Below, one piece after another: positions 1 to 8,832 of a stretch of DNA of 64,000 nt. Where the stretch lies: contig JACDTU010000002.1 of NCBI GenBank assembly GCA_022376465.1, positions 1,674,001 through 1,738,000 on the forward strand. The letters run 5' to 3'. The translations under genes and the position numbers were made by a program. Source of the DNA: Cubamyces lactineus (Eukaryota; Basidiomycota; Agaricomycetes; Polyporales; Polyporaceae). The notes beneath the pieces were generated by a model. It was not told the origin of the DNA and made no database searches. It saw nothing but the letters and a program-made list of their open reading frames with translations. Every line of letters begins with the position of its first letter. Position 1 is the first letter of the stretch.

Positions 1-194
1 CAGACGAGCATATCCCGGCGATGATGTCTACGAGCAATGGCAGAGAAACTGCTGAAAGCTGAAAGAAGCGTAGGTTTGGTATTGCAAAATCTGACAACGC
101 CCATCAGCATCTGCCGCAAAAGAAGGCCGAATTGACCAACTGTCCACACACACATGTCCTACCCGTCAGTCGCCCATCCACAGCCTCGCTCGCC

Positions 195-1495
195 ATGGCC
201 CCTCTTCTTCAAATTCTTGATCTCATCCCTTCCCTCTTATGCTCGGCTGGCATTGCTTCCCTTTTGGACGCTCCCGCCTCGTATTCTCTCCTCCTCCCGG
301 GTCCATCTCCAATAGCATTTCCGCATGGTATGTGCAAGTACCACATAGTATTTTTCTTTTACAGCCACTCATGCTGTAAGCATTTGTGTAGCAACACAGG
401 GACACGGACCGGCGGGGCGATAGAGTGTGCTCGGCTGCTTCCCCGAATGGGGTGGAATCCCCGTGCTCTTCGTCTGCGGGTCCTAGCTCTCCCTCAGCGA
501 CCTCCGCTTCTGGTTCAGTTAGCTCCGTATCATTGAGTTCTACTCAGTCTCTGGCTACAACTACTGATGCATCGAGCTCAAGCGCCACCGCCACCGCCCG
601 GTCTTCCAGCAGTACAATGGACTCATCCTCTATATCAAGCCCTACCCTATCGACACTTTCGAGCTCTCTATCATCAGTTCCGTCAAACCAATCCACGCCT
701 GTGACGGATGTGACAACCACTACGACAGCAGTCTCTTCCGTTGCGAACTCCGAGATATCGAAGAACTCGCCTACTTCCTCTGTCTCTTCGACCCTCTCGT
801 CCAGATCGGTTGATGACACACGCGCGACGGCATCACCAACGGTATACGACGAGCACAGCACCTCTATCAGTACGAACAACATACAGAGCAGCGCGCTAAG
901 CAACGCAAACAGCAGCAGCAATACTCATACACGCACCAGCAACTCCACCGGGGCCATTGTGGGTGGAGTCCTCGGAGGGATCGCTCTGCTACTCGTTTTC
1001 GTCATCGCTATCGGCTTGTTGCGCCGCCGCATGCGTGCGCGGCGGACTGCGCCCTCTGCAGAGTTCATGGACATCATGCGCAACGGCAGGCTCGGAGTGG
1101 GGCTAGGTGCAGGGGGCTCTGGTGGAGCGCTCTCACCCGTCAAGCGCGATGGCGGTTCGACCACACCTGGGCTCGAATATTACAGCGACGCGGTCGGCCT
1201 AACTGGCGGAATTGGCTTAGGGAACGAGCGCCTCATGTTCCCCCTTGTCCGCCGGAGCTCGCTCGACAGCGACGAGCCGCCACCCGCGTTCACCCCTGGG
1301 TCGTACAAGGACCCCGTCCTCGAGAAAGCCCATGCTGCGGCGGAGATGCGCGAACATTACTTCCGACGCGAATCGCTTGCGACGATGGCGGGAGCGGAGG
1401 CCTTGGGAGTGGATGGTCGCGAGAGCGAGAGTGGTCATGATGGACATGGGCACACGATGGATTCCGAGAAAGCGGAGTTTGCTTGGGCGATATGA
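195..1495 (+). CDS. Ser/Thr-rich single-pass membrane protein, tandem paralogue 1
   Basis: First of four tandem paralogues; function unknown. The main open frame (425-1495) gives a long Ser/Thr-rich stalk, a Gly/hydrophobic membrane segment beginning AIVGGVLGG about 175 codons in, an Arg-rich stop-transfer (RRRMRARR) and a cytoplasmic tail with TAPSAEF, GALSPVK, SLDSDE and REHYFRRESL, ending FAWAI. The layout resembles fungal wall-stress sensors or other O-mannosylated surface proteins, but no known ectodomain is visible. The ATG at 195 starts a hydrophobic leader (MAPLLQILDLIPSLL) whose exon can end at ATG|GTATGT (327/328), the place where the other copies show ATG|GTGAGT. The acceptor is unclear: 426 keeps frame but is a weak site. 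The tail is secure, the N-terminus is not. Confidence 0.65.
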
Positions 1496-2007
1496 AGAGA
1501 CGATTCAGAGGGGCGTAGGCACGAAGAGGGATCTCAGTTCCGCGGCTTGGACATGTCCCAGTTTCTTCTAGGTCGGTTGTGTTTGTAATTGTAATGGCGA
1601 ATGTACAGTGGTGCCACGTCCCCTGCATGCTGATCAATGGTAATTGTACAGGTTCCAAAGGCCAGTCCAATCTCAACAAGAAATCTTCCGTCTGACCGGT
1701 ATGGGTCTAGGTGAAACGGATGGCGGAAGCACCGGTGTTCGACAGCGTAGAACGTGATAGCAATCATCGACATCTACTTCCATGATCCCATCCAGCCTAC
1801 ATATGGCCGGGGTCGTGACTTCCGCCCCCTCTACCCATCCTCTTGCCTAAGCAGTCACCTCTCTCCGCAGTGCTGATTTCACTATTGTTTCCGTTGTATT
1901 CAGGGCCTACCTGCGGGATCCCTATGGTGAGTGCTCTATAGGTTTCAGCATCATCGCTCTAATCCACGTTCTTCCTGAAGGAGGATCGCACGTCGTCAGA
2001 ACGCGAG
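1496..2007. other. spacer between paralogues 1 and 2
   Basis: Presumed 3' UTR of copy 1 and promoter or leader of copy 2. An ATG followed directly by a GTGAGT donor lies at 1924-1932 and may end an upstream coding exon of copy 2. A preceding acceptor (ttcag) near 1901 would make that exon very short. No other gene is seen. Confidence 0.4.
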
Positions 2008-3132
2008 ATGTCGACGACTGCGCTGCGCAGCTGCTTCATGTCGACAATGACATCTTCCGCCGGTCATGCCGTAGCACGGAACCGCAACGCGCCTTTGGGT
2101 TTCCGTGCGCGATCAGCGTATGAAGGCAATATCCCACACCCCTATTCGCCGGTAACGCCATCTTCTGCTGGTGCCACTATAGGAAAGTCACCGGCAGACA
2201 CGACAGGAACCCCCACGAGCTCCAGGCCAGCTCAGCTGCCCCTCTATCGATGCCAGAAGCAGGCTTGCACTAGAGTTTCCTATACAATCAGCAGCACTTT
2301 TGCGCAAAGCGCACCGCCCTCGACCGCTGCGAGTCCCTCGACGGCCGAGAATGCCCAGGAAACTACCACAACCATCCTCGTTGCAGCTACCACGTTGCCA
2401 GAGTCTGGGCTGTCGGGAAGCAGTGCTGGTACCATTCCATCTGGACCGGACCCATCGTATGAGACTACCACTCCAACGTCATCCACTGGCATTCGTCTCG
2501 CCACTGAAACTACAGTCAACTCGAGTCCTGGTACGTCGTCGGCGGTGCTCGCGGGCCACGGTACCGACAGTCCCCGCACCAACAATGTCAGAACAAGCGA
2601 GACGGAAAGCCCTACTGGTGCCATTGTGGGCGGGGTCATCGGCGGGCTCGCCCTTGTCTTCCTCGTCGCTTTCGGCGTCATTCTTCTTCATCGACGTATC
2701 CGCGCGCAGCGCACGGCGCCCTCAGCGGAGTTCGTGGCCCTTATGCGCCATGGCGGCGTGCTAGGTGTCGGTGGCGCGCTCTCCCCAGTCAAGCGCGACG
2801 GGGGCTCAGCAACGCCTGGACCTTACCGTTACAGTGACGCGACGGAAATGTCCGGCAAGACGAGCGAACGCCCCATGCTCCCGCTCGGACGGCAGAGGTC
2901 GCTCGAGAGCGACGAACGGACGCTCGCGTCCATGGCACCTGGGGCGTACACAGACCCCGTCCTCGAAAAGGTGCATGCTGCGACGGAGATGCGCGAACAC
3001 TACATTCGACGCGCATCGTTTGCGGCGATGGTGAGGACAGAGGCGGGGCCGACGGGAACAGATGGTCGCGGAAGTGAGAGCGGGCATGGACATGGGCGTA
3101 CTTCGATGGATTCCTATGCATGGGCGATATGA
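2008..3132 (+). CDS. Ser/Thr-rich single-pass membrane protein, tandem paralogue 2
   Basis: Second tandem paralogue. The open frame from 2008 encodes a Ser/Thr/Pro-rich region, a membrane helix starting near residue 203 (GAIVGGVIGGLALVFLVAF), a basic cytoplasmic anchor (HRRIRAQR) and the family tail: TAPSAEF, GALSPVKRDGG, SLESDER, PGAYTDPVLEK, MREHYIRRAS, ending YAWAI like copy 1. The Ser/Thr region aligns poorly with the other copies while membrane segment and tail align well, so the ectodomain evolves faster. The start at 2008 is only the first ATG of the open frame. No signal peptide is obvious there, so a leader exon ending at the ATG|GTGAGT donor (1926/1927) is likely. Function unknown. 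Confidence 0.65.
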   Translation: MSTTALRSCFMSTMTSSAGHAVARNRNAPLGFRARSAYEGNIPHPYSPVTPSSAGATIGKSPADTTGTPTSSRPAQLPLYRCQKQACTRVSYTISSTFAQSAPPSTAASPSTAENAQETTTTILVAATTLPESGLSGSSAGTIPSGPDPSYETTTPTSSTGIRLATETTVNSSPGTSSAVLAGHGTDSPRTNNVRTSETESPTGAIVGGVIGGLALVFLVAFGVILLHRRIRAQRTAPSAEFVALMRHGGVLGVGGALSPVKRDGGSATPGPYRYSDATEMSGKTSERPMLPLGRQRSLESDERTLASMAPGAYTDPVLEKVHAATEMREHYIRRASFAAMVRTEAGPTGTDGRGSESGHGHGRTSMDSYAWAI

Positions 3133-3728
3133 GGGACTTTCTTCAGAGGGGCGTGGACATGGCTTCCTAGAATGGACTCTACCGCCGGTTTCTCTTTGGT
3201 CGGTTGTGTTTTGGATTGTGATTGCGCGTGTATGTCTCGTGGTGCGATGACACTGGCAGCCGGTTCCCGTAGTATGTAGCTACAGCTGAGTCTTTGCGCA
3301 GGTTCCACGCGCCAGTCTGACCCCAGCCCACTTGAAGGCGTCTTCAATGTCAGGACCGGCGTAAATTTAGATGAACCAAAACGCGTGGGGCTGTGCATCG
3401 CAAGTTCGACAACAATCATCAGCATCTGCTTCCACCTGTCCTCATATGAAGCGCAGTGGTGCCATGGTCTCGTCTTCTCCTTCTCTCCCTCTCCCCACTG
3501 GAACCGTCTTCACTGCTTCTACTACGCCCTGCTCGGTATGTCACAGTACTAGTGTCGCACGTAGTATCTCAGTGTGGCCTGCTCAGTCCGAGTGTAGTAA
3601 TGGTGAGTACTTGCAAGGTGGGTTCCACTCCGAATATGACAAAGTTGTTCTAATAACTCCCCCGAGCGAAGGGTCTGGCATTCCTGACATTCAACGCAGG
3701 CCAATGGCCTCCTGCAGACACCATAGCT
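3133..3728. other. spacer and probable leader exons of paralogue 3
   Basis: Holds a well-placed ATG at 3465 (context gccATGG), a donor-like GTATGT near 3535 and an ATG|GTGAGT donor at 3600-3608 like those before copies 2 and 4. One or two leader exons of copy 3 therefore probably lie here. The ATG frame is Ser/Thr-rich, while a hydrophobic leader-like stretch sits in the next frame without an ATG, so the leader may be damaged. Confidence 0.35.
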
Positions 3729-4694
3729 GTGCCAAATGGCAACCACAACACACTGCATTCACTGTGGAGCCCCAATATTCCTCCCCTTTCACTCCCGCGT
3801 GCACCTTCAATGACCCTGACATCATCACCTATCGCTGAGTTTGATTCGGGAAGATCGAGGACGACAGGAACGACGGCAATGGTCCCAACTCAGCTGGCGA
3901 ACCTCATAACACACTACGATCGCCACCGTAAATGGCCCGGTACTCCTGAGACTTCCCGAAGCAGTACTGCTATCAGTAGTCTCAATGTCCCGCGACCGAC
4001 CACCACTACCACCACCACTATTTTTGCTGTCACACCAAACCAATCGACGGGGACACCATCTGGATCTGACCCATCCCCATCAGGTGCTCCAGCAACAGAC
4101 AGCACTTCGGCAACCCACAGCGGCGCCAAGGCAAGCGGAAGGAGCCCTACCGGCGCAATTGTCGGCGGGGTCATCGGCGGGCTCGCCTTGGTGCTCTTTG
4201 TCGCCTTCGCCACCATCCTTCTTCGTCGCCGCCTGCGCGCGCGACACACTGCGCCCTCCGCGGAGTTCTTGAATATCATGCGCCAGGGGGGCGGACTGGG
4301 CCAAAGTGGCGCGCTGTCCCCAGTCAAGGGGGACGCTCGCTCAACGACGCCTGGGCTCTACTACTACAGCGACGCGGCCGGAGTGAGCGGCGGCGGGGCT
4401 GGTTCAGCGAGCGATCACCTCGTGCACCCGCTCGCCCGGCAGAGCTCACTAGAGAGCGACGAGCGCCCGCCTGTTTTCACGCCTGGCGCGTACAGGGACC
4501 CTGTCTTGGAGAAGGCGCGCACTGCGGCAGCGATGCGGGAGCACTACTTTCGGCACGAGTCGTTAGCGACGATGGCGGTGACAAAGGAGGAGGCGAAGCT
4601 AGTCGGGCGCGAGAGCGAGCGTGACGATCGGGGACCGGGGCGTGGGTACACGGCCGCGACTCAAAGTACTATCGAGAAAGAGGAATACGCGTGA
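3729..4694 (+). CDS. Ser/Thr-rich single-pass membrane protein, tandem paralogue 3
   Basis: Third tandem paralogue. Ser/Thr-rich stalk with a run of threonines, then a membrane segment (GAIVGGVIGGLALVLFVAF) near residue 141, basic anchor RRRLRARH and the family tail (TAPSAEF, GALSPVK, YYSDA, RQSSLESDERP, TPGAYRDPVLEKA, MREHYFRHESL). Membrane and proximal-tail DNA is nearly identical to copy 4, pointing to recent duplication or gene conversion. The C-terminus differs: the WAI/WAM ending of the other copies is missing, and the frame stops at EEYA with TGA where copy 1 has the TGG tryptophan codon. The 5' end is uncertain because upstream exons probably exist (3465-3602). Function unknown. Confidence 0.65.
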   Translation: MPNGNHNTLHSLWSPNIPPLSLPRAPSMTLTSSPIAEFDSGRSRTTGTTAMVPTQLANLITHYDRHRKWPGTPETSRSSTAISSLNVPRPTTTTTTTIFAVTPNQSTGTPSGSDPSPSGAPATDSTSATHSGAKASGRSPTGAIVGGVIGGLALVLFVAFATILLRRRLRARHTAPSAEFLNIMRQGGGLGQSGALSPVKGDARSTTPGLYYYSDAAGVSGGGAGSASDHLVHPLARQSSLESDERPPVFTPGAYRDPVLEKARTAAAMREHYFRHESLATMAVTKEEAKLVGRESERDDRGPGRGYTAATQSTIEKEEYA

Positions 4695-5335
4695 ACGAGC
4701 CTATACATCAGGCATTGACTTTGAGAGATGGTCACCAGTACTATGTCTGAGCTGCGTCGGGGATGTTCGGGTTCAAATTTGCCGAATGTGTTTGTGATTG
4801 TAGTCGCGTATGTACAGCAATTGGCATCTGCATGGACCAGGACTCCGACGACCGGGCAAAGGTGAGCTGGCATCAAACGCCGGCGCCTGCGTTTTGCAAA
4901 CTCATGAGACATGACATAAAGGGTGCGCACTGGTATGGCTCACTGGTATGGGTAAAGAGAGGGCACTGCAAGCGTCAAGGAACGCCATGACACTGACAAC
5001 AATCATCAGCATCAGCATCATATTCTCTTATACCGGCATCTGGGCTGGCTCAGCAACGTTCCTGGCAGCCGCCTTCCCCTCTTTACCCATCCTCTGAACA
5101 GCCTCTACTGCTATTCCTGCCATACGAGGCCCTGTGGGTCGTGTCGTCGTCGCAACATCCGACACATATATCTAGTGTTTCCTATGCTGCACTCAGTCTT
5201 GAGGGTGCAAAATAATGCCAACTTGCCGCCCTTGATAGATTTCAATTGAAGTTCTCTAACGCCGCTCGCACACGATGGTGAGTGGTGCTAGATGATCCCT
5301 ATGGAGTGGTATCATCACTCAAGTTCATTCCTCGA
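4695..5335. other. spacer between paralogues 3 and 4
   Basis: Presumed 3' UTR of copy 3 and 5' region of copy 4. An ATG followed by GTGAGT (5276-5284) matches the leader donor of copies 2 and 3. With an acceptor such as ctcaag near 5322 it would splice into the frame of copy 4. Nothing else is recognised. Confidence 0.4.
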
Positions 5336-6430
5336 ATGGACATGAAGGGAAATCTATTCTCCAACCACCATCCCGGTCAGCCATCTAATAATCATACAAC
5401 ATCTCCACACTCCGAGTCCAGTCATCCGGGACCCTCGAGTACCACTTCCAATTCATCCACAATTATAACGAGCCAGACGCCTGTGGCACCACCCCCTACT
5501 GCTTCCAGCCCAAGTACAGGAAGTACAACAAGCACCGAATCGGATTCGGCTCCGAACCAGACTAGCACACCATCTGAAAGTAGCAGTTGTGCAACTTGCT
5601 TCCCCGAGAGCAGTTCTATTGCCTCGCAAACTACGGCGACATCGGTGGTTACAAGCTTCCCAGTGCCTAACACATCGACGGACATAGGAGCGAACGCCAC
5701 GGATACTACTATCAGCACCACGTCGTCCAGGTTGCAGTCGGACTCTGCCACTGTACCTGAAATGACTCCACCTCTCGGTACGCCCGCGTCTAGCGACAGC
5801 TTGACACCAAGCACAGCGCCGCTGCCGCCGGCTTTCAGTGGGCACAGCCCAGCGAGTACCAGAGGCAACGACGGCGGAGCAAGCGGCAAAAGCCATACTG
5901 GGGCCATCGTCGGCGGGGTCATCGGCGGGCTCGCCTTGGTACTCTTTGTCGCCTTCGCCACCATCCTTCTTCGTCGCCGCAGGCGCGCGCGGCACACCGC
6001 GCCCTCCGCGGAGTTCTTGGATATCATGCGCCAGGGGGGCGGACTGGGCCAAGGTGGCGCGCTGTCCCCAGTCAAGCAAGATGGTCGTCCAACGACGCCT
6101 GGGCTCCACTACTACAGCGATGAGGCCGAGATGATCGGTGGGGATGGCCTGACGAACCAAGACTGGACGCACCCGCTTGCCCGCCAGAGCTCGCTCGAGA
6201 GCGACGAGCGGCCGCCCGCGTTCACCCCTGGAGCATTCAGGGACCCTGTCCTAGAGAAGGCGCGCACTGCGGCAGCGATGCGCGAGCATTACCTCCGGCG
6301 CGAGTCGTTGTCGACGGTAGCGGGGGCCGGGGCGGCGCGGGTAGTAGATGGGAGCGGGGCCGAGAGCGGCCACGGTTGGCATGTGCGCGCGGGGAGTACC
6401 GAGGCAGCGGGACATGTTTGGGCGATGTGA
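5336..6430 (+). CDS. Ser/Thr-rich single-pass membrane protein, tandem paralogue 4
   Basis: Fourth and last paralogue. The first ATG of the open frame is 5336; the frame is open upstream to 5282 and probably joins a leader exon ending at 5278. It encodes a low-complexity Ser/Thr/Asn/Pro stalk with one close cysteine pair (CATC), a membrane segment near residue 188 identical to that of copy 3, basic anchor RRRRRARH and the complete family tail, ending HVWAM. Proline-directed (LSPVK, TTPG) and acidic-directed (SSLESDE) serine or threonine contexts recur in the tail, which may mean regulated phosphorylation; that is inference. No enzymatic or binding domain is recognised. Confidence 0.65.
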   Translation: MDMKGNLFSNHHPGQPSNNHTTSPHSESSHPGPSSTTSNSSTIITSQTPVAPPPTASSPSTGSTTSTESDSAPNQTSTPSESSSCATCFPESSSIASQTTATSVVTSFPVPNTSTDIGANATDTTISTTSSRLQSDSATVPEMTPPLGTPASSDSLTPSTAPLPPAFSGHSPASTRGNDGGASGKSHTGAIVGGVIGGLALVLFVAFATILLRRRRRARHTAPSAEFLDIMRQGGGLGQGGALSPVKQDGRPTTPGLHYYSDEAEMIGGDGLTNQDWTHPLARQSSLESDERPPAFTPGAFRDPVLEKARTAAAMREHYLRRESLSTVAGAGAARVVDGSGAESGHGWHVRAGSTEAAGHVWAM

Positions 6431-7198
6431 AGGGGTTGGGCTCTTAGGGGGGTGCAGATGCGAAGATGGGTACTCTCTGCAGGCTGGACATGACCCAGAA
6501 GTATACGTGTGGTGAGTTACATTTGTTGTTGTGGTCATCAGCAAATTTTGTAAAGTACTGCCTAACGGAATGCAAGGAAATGCAATCCCGGAATCCGTTG
6601 CATTCCTTACCTGGGAAGCGCCGGTTATGCATTGCCTGTCATAGGAGAGAGGCGTGTATGACAGTACCTCACCGTGCGCCACCTACCATCGCCTCGCCCG
6701 ACCTTCATTTGCCTCGCCAGGCGGCGGGCTGCCTTCCCGGCCAGGTAAGGGTGGGAATGCAATGTTGGGCGAAGGATTGCGTGCGCCGGTGATAGTTTGG
6801 CATGCGAGGGCAAAGGGATGGCATACCAAATACAACCCGTAGTCTGAGAATCAACTTACATGGCCTAATACACACCAGGGCGAGGTGGTTCTATGCAAAC
6901 CATTCAACATACGGTGCATTTGATCACATCGGGCGGGACTAATCATTGTATGCATATACTAATACATGAAAATATACCACACTAGCTTGTCGATGTCCGC
7001 CTCGCGCATGACGAGGATCCGGCAGGCTTTCGCAATGCGCCAAATGGCCTTAAGCATTCCCACGGGGCCGCCGACGTACTGAGTCGCCTGGGGCGCGTGC
7101 GGCGTGCGCGATGTCGAACTTCCCATGTGGGAGCGCGAGCGCAAGCACATACCCGGCCATTGTGCTCAGGATGCTGTGCTTACCAATTCAAGCTGTGG

Positions 7199-7335
7199 TG
7201 TGCATGCATATATGCACTTACCTGTCGTTGTACGCATGCATATATGCGCTTACCTCGTTGTATACGTGCATATATGCGCTTACTTGTCGTTGTATGCGTG
7301 CATGTGTACACTCACCTCTTCTTATATGCACGTAC
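7199..7335. repeat. 31 bp minisatellite, about 4.5 units
   Basis: Four consecutive variants of a roughly 31 bp unit built around gcatgcatatatgcgcttac and ending ctcgtt or gtcgtt, then a partial fifth unit (atatgcacgtacct). Unit length varies by one or two bases. The core alternates purine and pyrimidine. Frames through it are open, but the peptides are simply repetitive. Confidence 0.85.
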
Positions 7336-7749
7336 CTTCGACCTGGCTTGGTACTGCAGAGGACACCATGGGTGGGCGCGCGGGGGATGGATGGCGAACA
7401 GCTAAGCCTGAGGTCGAGGGGAAAGAGGTGGACGTGGAGATGGAGAGGGAAAGAGTTGCGAATGAGTTCGTGAGTCGCGACACGCCCGTTAAGTAGCGAC
7501 GCGCAGATCACGCAGCCGTGACACTCGCGATCGGGCTTGCCCCAAAGCCATGACGTCGAGGGCCTGTACTTATTGATGACGTTCTAATATCTCAAGTCGT
7601 GATCATATTGCAATGCGAAATCTAAGTTCTACATGAGAAGGGTTAATATGGCAGCACCTTCCCTGGCAATTGAATTCAATGTCAGACTACGCCCGGACCG
7701 GGCAAATCCTGGCAATGAATCGCCCAGTGTGGCGAACGCGTAGCAAACG

Positions 7750-7767
7750 TTCGCCTGGCCAGGCGAA
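7750..7767. repeat. 18 bp perfect palindrome
   Basis: TTCGCCTGGCCAGGCGAA reads identically on both strands. It lies within a cluster of shorter GC-rich inverted repeats, including gcccggaccgggc at 7691-7703 and gcccggg/gccgggc arms near 7812-7836. Confidence 0.8.
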
Positions 7768-7930
7768 TCGCGGTAGTTCAAGGCAAGGGAAGGCCAGCGC
7801 TTCCCCGGCCTGCCCGGGAATGCTATCCTTGCCGGGCGCTACCTTGCGAGGTAGAACTTTATACGATTTGCTGATGGTCGTGTACGTATGGCGGTGTCAG
7901 GGCTACCGCCTTGTAGCTGTACTATATAGA

Positions 7931-7962
7931 CTCCGGGGTCAGTGCCAGTACTAACCCCGGAG
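7931..7962. repeat. 9 bp stem hairpin
   Basis: ctccggggt at 7931-7939 pairs perfectly with accccggag at 7954-7962 across a 14 nt loop. It is not in a gene; its meaning is unknown. Confidence 0.6.
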
Positions 7963-8832
7963 CATCTGAGTTACATAAGGTTACATAGCAGAGCTCGTAA
8001 CAGATCAACGCTACCGTGTTCGTGGTTCTTCTTGTACGTGTGGATAATCCTTCCCTCTTTGTTGTATTCTGATGTACTGTTTCGCCTGACTTGGATCGGT
8101 CTAGTTGTGCGTGTGTGAACATACGGCGCAACCGTCGGCCGCAATAACCTGTGAGACGTACTACAGACGTCAACCGCCCTTATGTGTGCAACTGGACCAA
8201 AGTTGACAGGCAATCTTGACTCACCTATCGGCAGCTTGTATCCTTCCCGAACTCTATGCATCCTGTTATACACTGTCATTCAACATTCAACATTCAATAT
8301 TCGTACAGCTAGCCCTACATCCACAACTTCAGGCGACGGACATCCATACCACAGGTACACACTCAGAGCACAGCCATAGGACTCGGTAACACGAATCTAA
8401 TAGAGGCACTGGGAAGACTCTGATTCGGTAGTAGTACAAGGGGAGTGATAGAAAGGGGAAACATTCCGGCGGAAGTACAGCGTACAACGCGCAACTCTGG
8501 GGTAGCATTCGGGCCCTGTCACGAACCGGGAGAGGAAACGGGAAGTAGTGAGACATGGGAATGGAGGGCACGAGAGAAGGGATACAAGCAGGCTTCAGAG
8601 ACGGAACAGCGCAGACCACGGAGCACCATCAGACGGAGAGTCGGAGACGGAGACGGAGGCAGTTCTGGTACACCGACGTCCTATCGTACACATACCCATA
8701 GACGTTATCGTTTTCCTCTTGTTCAGGAAGCAGCAAGCGCGCTCGAAAAGCTCGTGACCGTCCGAAGAGCACATCGACATCCAACGCCGCCCGACGCCCG
8801 ACGCTCTAAGGGGAATCCAGGCCCATTCAAGT

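Larger units (their letters stand above)
6431..8832. other. gene-poor region 3' of the membrane-protein array
   Basis: No convincing gene is seen. The stretch holds a 31 bp minisatellite (7199-7335), GC-rich self-complementary segments around 6565-6610 and 7690-7850, and a 9 bp stem hairpin at 7931-7962. The right part is probably the 3' flank of the Argonaute gene. The palindromes look like remnants of non-autonomous repeats, but no terminal inverted repeats or target duplications could be defined by eye. Confidence 0.5.

Noticed and set aside
7860..8300. possible solo LTR (AT-rich, TATATA, tg...ca-like ends)
   Set aside because: No second copy, primer-binding site or flanking duplication could be found in the window.
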